A stretch of DNA of 57,929 nt from contig JASFYX010000006.1 in NCBI GenBank assembly GCA_045046885.1, positions 1 through 57,929 on the forward strand, written 5' to 3'. Under the pieces are notes generated by a model, which was given only the letters and a program-made list of their open reading frames with translations, was not told where the DNA came from and searched no databases. This document shows positions 1 to 9,559 of this stretch, in pieces (position 1 is the stretch's first letter; each line of letters opens with the position of its first letter). The DNA comes from CG1-02-35-72 sp045046885. Its GTDB lineage: Bacteria > Bacteroidota > Bacteroidia > Flavobacteriales > Flavobacteriaceae. Position numbers and translations under genes: made by a program.

Positions 1-31
1 AGTTTTTAGTTTTCAGTTTTTAGTTTTTAGT
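1..31. repeat. low-complexity AGTTTTTAG-type repeat
   Basis: The left edge consists of imperfect tandem copies of an AGTTTTT/AGTTTTC unit downstream of the atpD stop codon. It lies in the short spacer where atpC would normally follow, which is off the window. Motifs like this are common intergenic low-complexity sequence in Flavobacteriia. No hairpin terminator is visible here and no function is claimed. Confidence 0.4.
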
Positions 32-70
32 TACTCAAAAAATAACTTAAAACTATAGACTGTCAACTTA

Positions 71-1582
71 TTATACAGCTTCTGCTAACATTTTTTCGCC
101 GGCGTCAATAGCATCTTGAATTGATCCTCTCAAGTTAAAGGCCGCTTCTGGGTATTTATCTAATTCGCCATCCATAATCATATTAAAGCCTTTAATAGTA
201 TCTTTAATATCAACTAAAACACCTGGAATACCTGTAAATTGTTCAGCTACGTGGAAAGGTTGCGATAAGAAACGTTGTACACGTCTTGCACGATGCACAA
301 TTAATTTATCTTCTTCACTTAACTCATCCATACCCAAAATAGCAATAATATCTTGGAGTTCTTTATATTTTTGAAGCGTTTCTTTTACACGTTGTGCTGT
401 ATCGTAATGCTCATCGCCTAAGATTTCACGTGTTAAGATTCTAGAAGTAGAATCTAAAGGGTCAACCGCAGGATAAATACCTAATTCAGCAATTTTTCTA
501 GACAATACAGTTGTAGCATCTAAATGCGCAAAAGTAGTTGCAGGCGCTGGATCTGTTAAATCATCCGCAGGTACATATACGGCTTGAACCGATGTAATTG
601 ATCCTGTTTTTGTAGATGTGATACGTTCTTGCATAGTTCCCATTTCTGTTGCCAAGGTTGGTTGATACCCCACCGCTGATGGCATACGTCCTAATAAGGC
701 AGATACTTCTGAACCTGCTTGTGTAAATCTAAAAATATTATCTATAAAGAATAAAATATCTTTTCCTTGACCGTCACCAGCACCATCTCTAAAATATTCG
801 GCAATGGCTAAACCAGATAAGGCAACACGTGCTCTTGCTCCAGGAGGCTCATTCATTTGACCAAAAACAAAAGTCAATTTAGATTCTTTTAAAAGTTTCA
901 TATCTACTTTTTCAAGATCCCAACCGCCTTCTTCCATAGACTTGTCAAATTCTTCTCCGTATTTTATAATACCTGATTCTAACATTTCACGTAGCAAATC
1001 ATTTCCTTCACGTGTACGTTCTCCTACACCTGCAAAAACAGATAAACCGCCGTGGCCTTTTGCTATATTGTTAATTAATTCTTGAATCAATACTGTTTTA
1101 CCAACACCAGCGCCACCAAATAGTCCAATTTTACCACCTTTTGAATAAGGTTCAATTAAATCGATTACTTTAATACCTGTAAACAACACTTCAGTTGCCG
1201 TAGAAAGATCCTCAAATTTAGGCGCATCTCTATGGATAGGCAAACCATTTTCACCATCTTTAGGTAAGGCTTTTAAACCATCAATAGGATCACCTGTAAC
1301 ATTAAATAAACGGCCATAGATATCACCACCAATTGGCATTTTAATAGGATTACCAGTAGAGCGGGCTTCTTGTCCTCTCTGTAAACCATCGGTAGAGTCC
1401 ATAGCTATACAGCGTACGGTGTCTTCACCAATGTGTTGTTCTACTTCTAATACCAAAATAGAGCCATCGGCTTTTGTTATTTCTAAAGAATCGTAAATTT
1501 TTGGTAATTCGGCTTCAGATGAAAATTCAACATCTAATACAGGGCCGATAATTTGGGCAACTTTTCCTGTAACTTTAGTCAT
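71..1582 (-). CDS. atpD: F1Fo ATP synthase subunit beta
   Basis: Catalytic beta subunit of the F1 sector, which makes ATP on the cytoplasmic face of the inner membrane. The protein has 503 residues. The P-loop GGAGVGKT is at about 156-163, the GERTREGNDL segment at about 188-196, and the family signature around the FFIDNIFRFTQAGSE stretch follows. Between the GERTREGN segment and the MNEPPGAR motif there is an insertion of about 25 residues (roughly 208-234) relative to the E. coli protein, which I recall as typical of Bacteroidota beta subunits. The ATG start sits before the conserved KVTGKVAQIIGPV strand. In this phylum atpD-atpC is often separate from the rest of the atp genes. That fits here, because the gene upstream is an unrelated receptor ending in a strong terminator. 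Identification is secure. Confidence 0.98.
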   Translation of the reverse strand: MTKVTGKVAQIIGPVLDVEFSSEAELPKIYDSLEITKADGSILVLEVEQHIGEDTVRCIAMDSTDGLQRGQEARSTGNPIKMPIGGDIYGRLFNVTGDPIDGLKALPKDGENGLPIHRDAPKFEDLSTATEVLFTGIKVIDLIEPYSKGGKIGLFGGAGVGKTVLIQELINNIAKGHGGLSVFAGVGERTREGNDLLREMLESGIIKYGEEFDKSMEEGGWDLEKVDMKLLKESKLTFVFGQMNEPPGARARVALSGLAIAEYFRDGAGDGQGKDILFFIDNIFRFTQAGSEVSALLGRMPSAVGYQPTLATEMGTMQERITSTKTGSITSVQAVYVPADDLTDPAPATTFAHLDATTVLSRKIAELGIYPAVDPLDSTSRILTREILGDEHYDTAQRVKETLQKYKELQDIIAILGMDELSEEDKLIVHRARRVQRFLSQPFHVAEQFTGIPGVLVDIKDTIKGFNMIMDGELDKYPEAAFNLRGSIQDAIDAGEKMLAEAV

Positions 1583-1639
1583 TACTTTTGTTATTTTACT
1601 TAGCGTTATGCCTTTTGTTTGTACTTATTTTTAAAGTTG

Positions 1640-1647
1640 CAAAAATA
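1640..1647 (-). promoter_or_regulatory. -7 promoter element for atpD
   Basis: Read on the minus strand this is TATTTTTG, a full match to the Bacteroidota -7 consensus TAnnTTTG, 57 bases upstream of the atpD start. The -33 element (consensus TTTG) is only represented by a T-run. It lies just after the terminator of the preceding receptor gene, so atpD has its own promoter. Confidence 0.45.
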
Positions 1648-1719
1648 GACCTTTTTTTTATAAATAAAAAAAGGTTTTTCCAATTAAATTATCTGATTGA
1701 AAGTAAAGAAGATATAAAA

Positions 1720-1749
1720 AAAAGCGCCCCGCAAATGCGGGGCGCTTTT
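1720..1749 (-). terminator. intrinsic terminator of the TonB-dependent receptor gene
   Basis: A perfect 13-bp inverted repeat (AAAAGCGCCCCGC / GCGGGGCGCTTTT) with an AAAT loop. It is very GC-rich for this genome and is followed on the minus strand by a long T-run. It lies 20 bases past the stop codon of the receptor gene and isolates it from atpD. Confidence 0.92.
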
Positions 1750-1769
1750 AAGTGTTAATTTGGGTATAA

Positions 1770-4568
1770 TTATGGATTAATTGTAAATGATAAATATATC
1801 ATTTCACCAATCATACCTGTACCATAAGCTTGTGTATATTCTTTAGCTGTAATATTTGTAGCTCCTAATTTCCAAGCGGCATTAATTTTTGGTCGTTTAT
1901 ATGTCAACTGTCCGTCGAAAACTGTTGCAGATGGTACTGTACCATTTCCAAAAGAAGCTTGCCATAAGTAGCTGTCAAAATAACGCATACTGGCATTGAA
2001 TCCTACATTTTTAATTATGTCAGTATTACCAAAAGAAATTTTAATTGAATTTTCTGGCGTATTAAAGCCCGCTTCAAAACCTGGATCAGAGGCTTGGTCA
2101 AAATTAAATTTAGAATATGAATAGTTTAAAGTAAAGTCATAATCCTTAAATAATTTTGCTGCAATACCTAAACCAATACCATAAGAAGTGATATTGGCAC
2201 TTGAGTTTGTATAAGTTCTAAAAGCTACATAATCTCCTTGTGAAAGGGCAATAGCAGCCAATGGTGCAGGCAACGTGCCTGGAACAAAATCAGAAAAATC
2301 TGCTTGACCATATAATGGTGCTAAAACAGTTTTTTGAGCTATAAAGCCAGTATAATCGTTATAATAACCACTTAAATCTATAGAAACATTTCCTATAGTA
2401 CCACGATAGCCTAACTCATAAGCTGTTACTTTTTCAGGTTGTACTAGAGGTGTATTAAATTTTTGAGGTGTTCCTGCTAAAACAGATTCTAAACTAAACG
2501 CGTTCTCATAACCTTGTCTTCCTGTAACTGTTAAAGCAGAAGGAAAACCTAAACTTTGTCCTACTGTACTTACATTAAATGGACGGGAAGTGAAACGATC
2601 TAAATTATCTGGGGCAGATCCTACCAAAATAGCATTACCCACATCTAAGCCAATATATTGTGCTTGTGTATCGGGATTTCTAAAACCTGTTTGAAAAGAC
2701 GCTCTAAAATTGTGTTGTCTGTGGTCTCCTGCTGAATAAACCAATGACAATCGTGGCGAATAATTACCATCAAAGTTTTTAGATTTATCATAACGGATAG
2801 ACCCTGTAAATTTTAATTTATCATCCATCAATTTTTTAGCTACTTGTAAATAAGCACCATATTCGCTAAATATAATTGGGCCATTGGTGTCGGTAAAAAT
2901 GGTTCCAGCTGAATTCAATTGAAATTCTCTCCAAGAGCCCCCAACTTGAATTTCGGCAACGTCTGTTAAATCTTGGAAGTTATAATTACCTTCTACTTGA
3001 TACATTTTTGTAGCATCAACAAATCTTGCACCTGTTAATAATGAAGGGTCATTTGTAACTTTATTAAAAGCGGTATTAAATGCAGCTGTACCAACTTCTG
3101 GAATACCCGTTTGAGCAACAATTCTTGCTGTAGCATGAGCTTGTGCATCTGTCATTGGAGAGCCTGTTATTGCCCCTAATCTACCGCCAATATAAGTTTG
3201 TGCATATTCTGTAAACCATTGTGTATCACTTTTAAAACTTCTATTCATATTAATGGCTGTAAACCTACTATCGTACGAATTACCAGCATCTTCGCTTACA
3301 ACATAAGCTCTCACAAAAAAGTTGTCATTATGAACTTCTATTTTGTGTTGTTGCAATAAGAAGTTTTTTAAATTATAGCGATTGGCTCCCTGATAAATAG
3401 TATTACCAGTTCCTACTTTACCTTGATAAATTATTTCTAAATCGTCTGCATTGGGTCTAAATACCATTGTGAAATCGACTTTAGCACTTTCCGCTCTATA
3501 ATCCATTAAGTCACGTTCTTTAAAACCAGTACGGCCAACTTTTGCTGAGCCCAAGAAACCAGGAGGCAAAGCAATCCCCGCACCTGCAGCAATAGCATCA
3601 AAATCTAATGTTGTAGCAACCTCGTCACCATAAACGTTTAATCCGTCATAATCTGGAGCGCTAGTTGATTTAGTAGGGTCGTTAACATCTCTGTAATCAT
3701 TGGCTTCCCAGTCTGCACCAGTTAAGAAAGAAAACGATGCTTTGGCTGCAAATTTATCGCTAAAAGCATGGGCAAAACGCACGCCAGTATCGTAATAGTC
3801 ATTTGTACCTTGCGCTCTTTGATGCGTTAAACCTGATTTGACATAAAAACTAACCCCTTGATAATCAAAAGGACTTTTACTGGTCATAAATAAGATACCA
3901 TTAAAGGCATTGGCACCATACAATGCAGAAGATGCCCCTGGTAACAATTCAACACTTTTCACATCTAGTTCAGACATCCCAACCAAATTACCCATAACAA
4001 AGTTAAGAGCAGGAGCAGCATTATCCATACCATCTACCAATTGTACAAAACGCGTATTGGCAAATGTGGCAAAACCACGTGTGTTAACCGATTTAAATGT
4101 TAAACTATTGGTGTTCATTTGAATCCCTTTTAAGTTTTCTAAACCGTCATAAAAAGAAGCTGATGCTGTTCTTTTAATATCTCTAATATCAAAACGCTCT
4201 ACTGTAACGGGAGATTCTCTTATACTTTCTGGAGTCCTTGAAGCTGATACAATAACTTCGTCTAATCTACTACTCTCTTCTTTAAGAGAAATGTCTAGAT
4301 TAACCTTGTTACTGTTTACATCTAAAGTTTGAGTAGTGTAGCCAATATAAGAGGCTTCAACCTTAAATGGTGGATTTTGAGATACCGTAAGTGTAAACTT
4401 ACCATCAAAGTCTGTAGTTGTCCCTAGAGATTTTCCTACAACTTTAATACTTACACCAGGTAACGTTTCGCCAGATTTGGCATCTTTTACTGTCCCTGTT
4501 ACTGTTGTTTGCGCTGTTAAGGTTATCCCTAAAAATAGTGCAAAAACAATGCTTAATAACTGTTTCAT
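1770..4568 (-). CDS. TonB-dependent outer-membrane receptor with carboxypeptidase-like N-terminal domain
   Basis: A 932-residue TonB-dependent receptor that would carry a large or scarce substrate through the outer membrane, powered by TonB/ExbBD. A signal peptide (about 1-19, ending LTAQ) is followed by a CarboxypepD_reg-like beta-sandwich (about 20-100), then a plug domain (about 115-235) containing the VQLVDGMDNAAP and VELLPGASSALYGANAFNG segments. The rest is a long beta-barrel ending in the aromatic terminal strand IYLSFTINP. No SusD partner or transport gene is adjacent, and a strong terminator follows directly, so it is a single-gene unit. The substrate cannot be read from sequence; a siderophore, cobalamin, oligosaccharide or peptide are all possible. 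The start is the ATG directly before the signal peptide. Confidence 0.9.
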   Translation of the reverse strand: MKQLLSIVFALFLGITLTAQTTVTGTVKDAKSGETLPGVSIKVVGKSLGTTTDFDGKFTLTVSQNPPFKVEASYIGYTTQTLDVNSNKVNLDISLKEESSRLDEVIVSASRTPESIRESPVTVERFDIRDIKRTASASFYDGLENLKGIQMNTNSLTFKSVNTRGFATFANTRFVQLVDGMDNAAPALNFVMGNLVGMSELDVKSVELLPGASSALYGANAFNGILFMTSKSPFDYQGVSFYVKSGLTHQRAQGTNDYYDTGVRFAHAFSDKFAAKASFSFLTGADWEANDYRDVNDPTKSTSAPDYDGLNVYGDEVATTLDFDAIAAGAGIALPPGFLGSAKVGRTGFKERDLMDYRAESAKVDFTMVFRPNADDLEIIYQGKVGTGNTIYQGANRYNLKNFLLQQHKIEVHNDNFFVRAYVVSEDAGNSYDSRFTAINMNRSFKSDTQWFTEYAQTYIGGRLGAITGSPMTDAQAHATARIVAQTGIPEVGTAAFNTAFNKVTNDPSLLTGARFVDATKMYQVEGNYNFQDLTDVAEIQVGGSWREFQLNSAGTIFTDTNGPIIFSEYGAYLQVAKKLMDDKLKFTGSIRYDKSKNFDGNYSPRLSLVYSAGDHRQHNFRASFQTGFRNPDTQAQYIGLDVGNAILVGSAPDNLDRFTSRPFNVSTVGQSLGFPSALTVTGRQGYENAFSLESVLAGTPQKFNTPLVQPEKVTAYELGYRGTIGNVSIDLSGYYNDYTGFIAQKTVLAPLYGQADFSDFVPGTLPAPLAAIALSQGDYVAFRTYTNSSANITSYGIGLGIAAKLFKDYDFTLNYSYSKFNFDQASDPGFEAGFNTPENSIKISFGNTDIIKNVGFNASMRYFDSYLWQASFGNGTVPSATVFDGQLTYKRPKINAAWKLGATNITAKEYTQAYGTGMIGEMIYLSFTINP

Positions 4569-4691
4569 AGTTGTTTTTTATTGATTATTTATGTTAAAAT
4601 TTAATGCAAAGTACAATTTTTTTTTAATTTTTTTAAAAAAATTTAAAAATCTAATCTTTAAAATACCCTCAAAAAGTATTCTAAAACTTGT

Positions 4692-7600
4692 TTAATAAAG
4701 AATTATTTTTTTAATTGACACTTTATTACCCTTAATTACCCTAACAGAATAAACGCCTTTAGATAGATTATTTAAAGATAGTTTAGTATTAAATACAGTT
4801 GAGGTGTTTTTAAAATGAAACGCTTTAATGCGACGTCCCAAAACGTCTATAACTTGAATATTTACTTGTGCTAATTTTTGATTGAGCATACTTATATTTA
4901 GATCTCCTTTAGTAGGATTTGGCCACATATTTAAACTTGAAATACCAAAATTTTCTACTGCTAGTGGGACAGAAGCCACGCTACACACTTCTACGTTCCA
5001 ACTTGTTAAAGAACCAATATCATCTTGACCTTGGTCTTCCATAAATAAAGTCCAGACACCTTGGGCGTTATCACCGTTATAATCTGATAAATTTCCAGAG
5101 GGTTTAATAACCCCCGAATAACCTGGGGCGGCACCATTACACAAAGCACTATTGCCATCGTCGTTAAAAATAACACTCATATTTGCTGGCGCGCAACTTG
5201 AGGAGGCTATTAATTGCACCGTTTTATTTGACGGACTAGTGATATTCAATTCAATATCACCTATCCATTGATGTGTAATATTTACACCAATATTTACATC
5301 AGAAATAGTAATATTATTAGGAACATTTATGGTTGAAGTTGCCCCAACTGTAGAATTATCGGGTATGGCAATAGGCGCATCAGCATAAGTTGTAGTGGTA
5401 CAAGTTGTCTGCAAAGTAGCAAAAACATTTGTAGCAGAATAAGCGCCATTTATACACGGATTTACAGGACGTACACGCCAATAATAAGTTGTCGCTTCAT
5501 TTAAACCCATTAAAGTATAACTGGTTTCAGTTGTATTGGCTGATTTTACAATAGTGTTAAAATTAATATCGACAGCCACCTGTACATCATAACTTTTAGC
5601 ATTGCCTTGGCTATCCCAACTTAAAGTAGGTGATGTAGTTACACCTATACTTCCATCTGATGGCGACGTAATTGTTTGGGTTGTAAAAGTAGGACTGTAA
5701 ACTTGTAAATTGGTAACAACTGTGCGGGTTAAAGAGGGGGCTGTTGCAATTACAGAAATATCATTAGCCCCCAAATTGCCATCAGCAATACCAGATAAAG
5801 TCAATTGAACGGTTGTGCCATCTGTAGAGACGGTTGTTGGATTAAAAACAGCAACAACACCTCTAGGTAAATTTGTTGTGCTTAAAACAGTTGTATCATT
5901 AAAACCATTAAAAGTATTATAGGTATAATTTAAAACGGCATTTGACCCCGAACACGCGTCGGTTGAATTCTTTTCGGGTAACAAAGCAAAACTATTTTGT
6001 TGAATAGAAAATTTAACCGGATTGATACTGAAAAATACATTATTAACACTCTTTACCATAATACGAGCTACCGTTGTAAGATTGTTAGGTATTACAACAT
6101 CATAGCTACCCGTATTGGGTACTTTTGTGGCCAACGTTATAGGAAAAGTAAACCCACCATCTGTAGATAATAAAATATCGACCTGACTACAGTTTATCGG
6201 AGGCAAATCTGTGCCAGCCACAGTCCAATTTACGCTTTGTGTAGAGCCCACATCAACAGTTGTATTTATATCTTGAGATATGACTTTAAAAGGACCAGCT
6301 GTTCCTACAACTGTTACAACTTTAGAGTCTTTAGCTGTTTGACCACCTCCTATGACATTATCGCGCACTGTTACATCAAAATTTAATGTTCTAGAAACAT
6401 CTGGTACAACTTCCCAAGTACTGGCCGTTTTGCCTGATAAAACAGTACTTAGCGCCGGAAAATAACGATACGTATCTGTTACCGGATTTAAAGATCTAAA
6501 AACAGACCCTCCCGTAGCTGTAGCCGAAGGAGGTACGGCTGTAATTTCTGTATCTGTTTGTTCCCAAGTGTAGGTTAAAGCATCATTATCGGCGTCAGAA
6601 CCAACGGCTGTTAATTTAAAAGGTGTTGAACGCGGTATAGAAACATCGGCACCGGCATCTACAACAGGTACATTCTGATTGTTTGCTAGATTAGATATAT
6701 CACCGCAAGTACTTGCCCCTGTTGTAATATTAGCAAACATTTGCTCTATACTTACTATATGGAAATAAGCATCGCTGTGTTGTTGGACGTTTTGCGGGCT
6801 ACAAATGCCGGCATAAGCCATAATAGTACTCCCACTTCCCGGCTCTACAGCAGTAGAATTGGTTCGGTTGCCATTACAACTCCCGGTAGTGCCATTAAAG
6901 GTATGTGTTGCTCCGAATTGATGTCCCATTTCGTGGGCTACAAAATCTATATCAAAAGCATCACCTACAGGGCTAGATTGCCCGGTTACACCTTGTGCTT
7001 TAGAGACCGTACATGGCGCATTTAAATGAGCAATACCACCACCTCCTGTGCTAAAAACATGACCAATATCGTAATTAGCCGTACCTATTACGGCATCTAT
7101 ATTCGTTTGATTTTCATCCAACATTGTAGCGCCATTACCATTAGTATAGGGGTCTGGGTTTAATGTTGTATCTTCTAAATAAATTAGTTGGTCGTTATTG
7201 TCTACTAAAACCATGGTGAGTGCTACATCTTTTTCGTACACGCCATTTACCCGCGTCATTGTTGTTGTCATGGCCGCTAAAACAGCTGCTCTTTTTTGAG
7301 CATCCGTCCCAGTACTCACACCTGCTTGGCTAACTTGAAATTGAGAATATTCGGCTGTAGCCGCCAAAGCCAATCTAAAAGTGCGCAATTTAGTATCGTT
7401 AGCATTTAAGGCTTTTAATTGAACATTTGGCACATTAAAACCTTTGGTTTCTTTGGTTAAACATACAGAAGCCTGGTCGCGTTCGGGTAAACTAGAACGC
7501 TTATATACCATATAGTTTGTTCTATTTTTATCTATAGGGTCTATATATTCAACCTTGTTTCCAGCCTTAAAAATCATAGCATAAACACCTAATTGGTTTA

Positions 7601-7991
7601 CGCTAAAGCGGATATTGATACTTTTATCTAAAAGACTTTGCCCTATATAAGACATATTATCGGGGTATTTTTTAGCCAATTCTGGCGCCATAACCGACGC
7701 TTTTAAAATAGCAAAATCAATCATCTTTCCAGAATCGTCTGGAAACGGAATAACAACTTTTGATCTGCCGAATTTACTATTGCGTTTAGGCGCTTTTGTC
7801 AATAATTGTTTTAATAAAGCCCTGTTTAAATGATAGCTTTTATAATACTCTGGATTAGAACTGCGTTGTAAAATTTCGACTTGATTTTGACGTGCATTAG
7901 TAACCGTCCATAATTTATTTGATTGTGAAAAACCTTTCTGAAAGATTAAAAGAAAAATTGAAATTAAGCTTAATTTTATAAAATACTTCAT
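4692..7991 (-). CDS. secreted reprolysin-like zinc metalloprotease with P-domain and T9SS sorting domain
   Basis: A 1,099-residue secreted protease. In order it has a signal peptide (about 1-22), a propeptide-like region to about 200, and a reprolysin/metzincin catalytic domain with the zinc motif HEMGHQFGATH (H353, E354, H357, H363) followed by a GSGSTIMAYAG Met-turn. Ig-like/fibronectin type III modules follow (about 440-900, including the TTYYWRVRPVN segment). A proprotein-convertase-type P-domain (about 910-1010) carries HQWIGDIELNITSP and GVWTLFMEDQ. The C-terminal type IX secretion sorting domain is at about 1020-1099 (MWPNPTKGDLNI, VDVLGR-like and LSKGVYSVRV motifs). It should cross the inner membrane by Sec and the outer membrane by T9SS, ending cell-bound or released. 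It probably degrades extracellular protein. It is monocistronic and divergent from the lipoprotein gene at 8,049. Confidence 0.92.
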   Translation of the reverse strand: MKYFIKLSLISIFLLIFQKGFSQSNKLWTVTNARQNQVEILQRSSNPEYYKSYHLNRALLKQLLTKAPKRNSKFGRSKVVIPFPDDSGKMIDFAILKASVMAPELAKKYPDNMSYIGQSLLDKSINIRFSVNQLGVYAMIFKAGNKVEYIDPIDKNRTNYMVYKRSSLPERDQASVCLTKETKGFNVPNVQLKALNANDTKLRTFRLALAATAEYSQFQVSQAGVSTGTDAQKRAAVLAAMTTTMTRVNGVYEKDVALTMVLVDNNDQLIYLEDTTLNPDPYTNGNGATMLDENQTNIDAVIGTANYDIGHVFSTGGGGIAHLNAPCTVSKAQGVTGQSSPVGDAFDIDFVAHEMGHQFGATHTFNGTTGSCNGNRTNSTAVEPGSGSTIMAYAGICSPQNVQQHSDAYFHIVSIEQMFANITTGASTCGDISNLANNQNVPVVDAGADVSIPRSTPFKLTAVGSDADNDALTYTWEQTDTEITAVPPSATATGGSVFRSLNPVTDTYRYFPALSTVLSGKTASTWEVVPDVSRTLNFDVTVRDNVIGGGQTAKDSKVVTVVGTAGPFKVISQDINTTVDVGSTQSVNWTVAGTDLPPINCSQVDILLSTDGGFTFPITLATKVPNTGSYDVVIPNNLTTVARIMVKSVNNVFFSINPVKFSIQQNSFALLPEKNSTDACSGSNAVLNYTYNTFNGFNDTTVLSTTNLPRGVVAVFNPTTVSTDGTTVQLTLSGIADGNLGANDISVIATAPSLTRTVVTNLQVYSPTFTTQTITSPSDGSIGVTTSPTLSWDSQGNAKSYDVQVAVDINFNTIVKSANTTETSYTLMGLNEATTYYWRVRPVNPCINGAYSATNVFATLQTTCTTTTYADAPIAIPDNSTVGATSTINVPNNITISDVNIGVNITHQWIGDIELNITSPSNKTVQLIASSSCAPANMSVIFNDDGNSALCNGAAPGYSGVIKPSGNLSDYNGDNAQGVWTLFMEDQGQDDIGSLTSWNVEVCSVASVPLAVENFGISSLNMWPNPTKGDLNISMLNQKLAQVNIQVIDVLGRRIKAFHFKNTSTVFNTKLSLNNLSKGVYSVRVIKGNKVSIKKIILY

Positions 7992-8000
7992 TATTTAATC

Positions 8001-8042
8001 TACTTTTGACAAATCTATCAAATTATAATTAAACGTGACAAA
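8001..8042. promoter_or_regulatory. overlapping divergent promoters
   Basis: Two Bacteroidota -7 boxes on opposite strands lie almost back to back. On the plus strand, TACTTTTG at 8001-8008 faces the lipoprotein gene. On the minus strand, TAGATTTG at 8010-8017 faces the metalloprotease gene, with a matching TTTG -33 box at 8039-8042 and a spacing of 21. The minus-strand -33 box falls within ten bases of the lipoprotein start codon, so the two promoters cannot easily be occupied together. Confidence 0.5.
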
Positions 8043-8048
8043 AAATTT

Positions 8049-8576
8049 ATGTTTCGATCAAAAGTCTTAATAATATTAGCTTTTACACTTATAATTAGTG
8101 GCTGTACATCACAGAAAAAGGTATTATCGAATCCTGTTTTACAGCAAATTGTTCTGTCAGAAAACACCCTAATAAACTCTAAACTATCGCCAAATTCTAA
8201 AATTGAGACTTTTAAAGATTCACAAAAAAATACTTTTTTAAAGATAGTGACAGGTAATAATATTGTGGTGAAAATTGAAGCCGTTAAAAAATCTGCTAAA
8301 AATGTGGCTGATGACGGTTATCGAGAAGTCCTTTATTTTGAAATCCCTAACAAAATGCAAGACCTAAAAATTGATGATTTAAAAAATAGTGATGTGAATT
8401 TGTGGTTCGCACGTTTTTGTTTTTGTCGCGATTATATTGGGTTTTACAAAATAACTGACGGTAATCTCAACATTAAACTCGGCAAAAAGGCGCTCAAAAT
8501 AAAAGCGACAATTAGGTTTAATAATCTGCCAAGAGTGCTTAATTTTATCGACCAAAATTTACCCCTAAAACAATAG
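8049..8576 (+). CDS. hypothetical lipoprotein
   Basis: A 175-residue protein I do not recognise. A hydrophobic N-terminus ends in a lipobox (LIISGC, lipidated Cys19), so it is predicted to be a lipoprotein facing the periplasm or outer membrane. The mature part is mostly beta-strand-like with a central FCFCRDYIGFY stretch. This suggests a small beta-rich domain with two or three cysteines close together. It stops one base before the TTG start of ribF and probably shares a transcript with it. No function is proposed. Confidence 0.75.
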   Translation: MFRSKVLIILAFTLIISGCTSQKKVLSNPVLQQIVLSENTLINSKLSPNSKIETFKDSQKNTFLKIVTGNNIVVKIEAVKKSAKNVADDGYREVLYFEIPNKMQDLKIDDLKNSDVNLWFARFCFCRDYIGFYKITDGNLNIKLGKKALKIKATIRFNNLPRVLNFIDQNLPLKQ

Positions 8577-8577
8577 C

Positions 8578-9519
8578 TTGAAAATATTTCATTCACATTC
8601 AGATTTCTCTTGTAAAGGCAAAGCTTCGGCTGTGAGTATTGGCACTTTTGATGGTTTGCATATCGGTCATAAAAAAATCTTACAACAGCTTATTGACAAT
8701 GCCAAAAAAAACAATTTAAACGCTGTTGTTTTTACCTTGTTTCCACATCCGCGATTGGTTTTACAAAAAGACACATCACTAAAACTGTTAAATACAATTG
8801 ATGAGCGCATAGCATTACTTAAAGATTTTGGTATAAATTGCTTGGTAATCGAGCCTTTTTCTAAAGAATTTTCAAGATTAACAGCTTTAGAATTTGTAAG
8901 AGATGTCTTGGTAAATAATCTACAAACAAAAGTTTTAGTTATTGGTTACGACCATCAATTTGGGCGCAATCGTGAAGGGAATTTTGAAAACCTAGTTGAT
9001 TATAGCACCCTTTATAATTATACGATTGAACAAATTCCGCATCAAGATATTGCCAATGTTGCTGTGAGTTCTACAAAAATAAGAAAGGCTTTAAACGAGG
9101 GAGATGTAAAAACGGCTAATGCTTATCTAGGATATTCCTATATGCTCACAGGAACTGTTGTAAAAGGCAAAGGTTTGGGTAAAACACTCGATTTTCCAAC
9201 AGTTAATTTACACATCAGCGAAAGCTATAAACTCATTCCAAAAACAGGTGTTTATATTGTTTATACAATTATTAATAATACTAAAGTTTATGGTATTATG
9301 AACATTGGCACAAGGCCAACGGTAAAAGGCACAGGTCAAACAATTGAGACATTTTTATTAGATTTTAATGGCGATTTATACGATGCTAAACTCAAAATAC
9401 ATCTTTTAAAACGCTTACGCGATGAACAAAAATTCAGTTCGCTCGCGCAACTCAAACAACAGATTCGGCTTGACGAAACTACTGCTAAAAAATATATCGC
9501 TTCAATAGCTAAAGATTAA
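8578..9519 (+). CDS. ribF: bifunctional riboflavin kinase / FAD synthetase
   Basis: Converts riboflavin to FMN and then FAD in the cytoplasm. It has 313 residues, normal for the family. The N-terminal FMN adenylyltransferase domain has the nucleotidyl-transfer motif GTFDGLHIGH (22-31) and a later VSSTKIRKAL segment. The C-terminal riboflavin kinase domain has GKGLGKTLDFPTVNL and MNIGTRPTV. The reading frame opens with TTG at 8578, and the residues that follow (MKIF) suit the family N-terminus. No ATG is available before the catalytic motif, so TTG is taken as the start. It is placed directly behind the lipoprotein gene. Confidence 0.95.
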   Translation: MKIFHSHSDFSCKGKASAVSIGTFDGLHIGHKKILQQLIDNAKKNNLNAVVFTLFPHPRLVLQKDTSLKLLNTIDERIALLKDFGINCLVIEPFSKEFSRLTALEFVRDVLVNNLQTKVLVIGYDHQFGRNREGNFENLVDYSTLYNYTIEQIPHQDIANVAVSSTKIRKALNEGDVKTANAYLGYSYMLTGTVVKGKGLGKTLDFPTVNLHISESYKLIPKTGVYIVYTIINNTKVYGIMNIGTRPTVKGTGQTIETFLLDFNGDLYDAKLKIHLLKRLRDEQKFSSLAQLKQQIRLDETTAKKYIASIAKD

Positions 9520-9532
9520 ATTTAGAATTGAT

Positions 9533-9540
9533 TAAATTTG
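9533..9540 (+). promoter_or_regulatory. -7 promoter element for serS
   Basis: TAAATTTG matches the Bacteroidota -7 consensus exactly and lies 19 bases before the serS ATG. No good TTTG -33 box is visible at the usual 19-21 spacing. Confidence 0.42.
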
Positions 9541-9559
9541 CCCTCTTAAATTAAACACA

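Noticed and set aside
3910..4122. Plus-strand frame inside the TonB-dependent receptor gene
   Set aside because: It is the complement of the conserved plug-domain coding sequence and shows no independent signal.
4617..4650. A/T-only inverted repeat upstream of the TonB-dependent receptor
   Set aside because: It consists of T-runs followed by A-runs; such pairing is expected by chance in a 32-36% GC genome and is too weak for a terminator.
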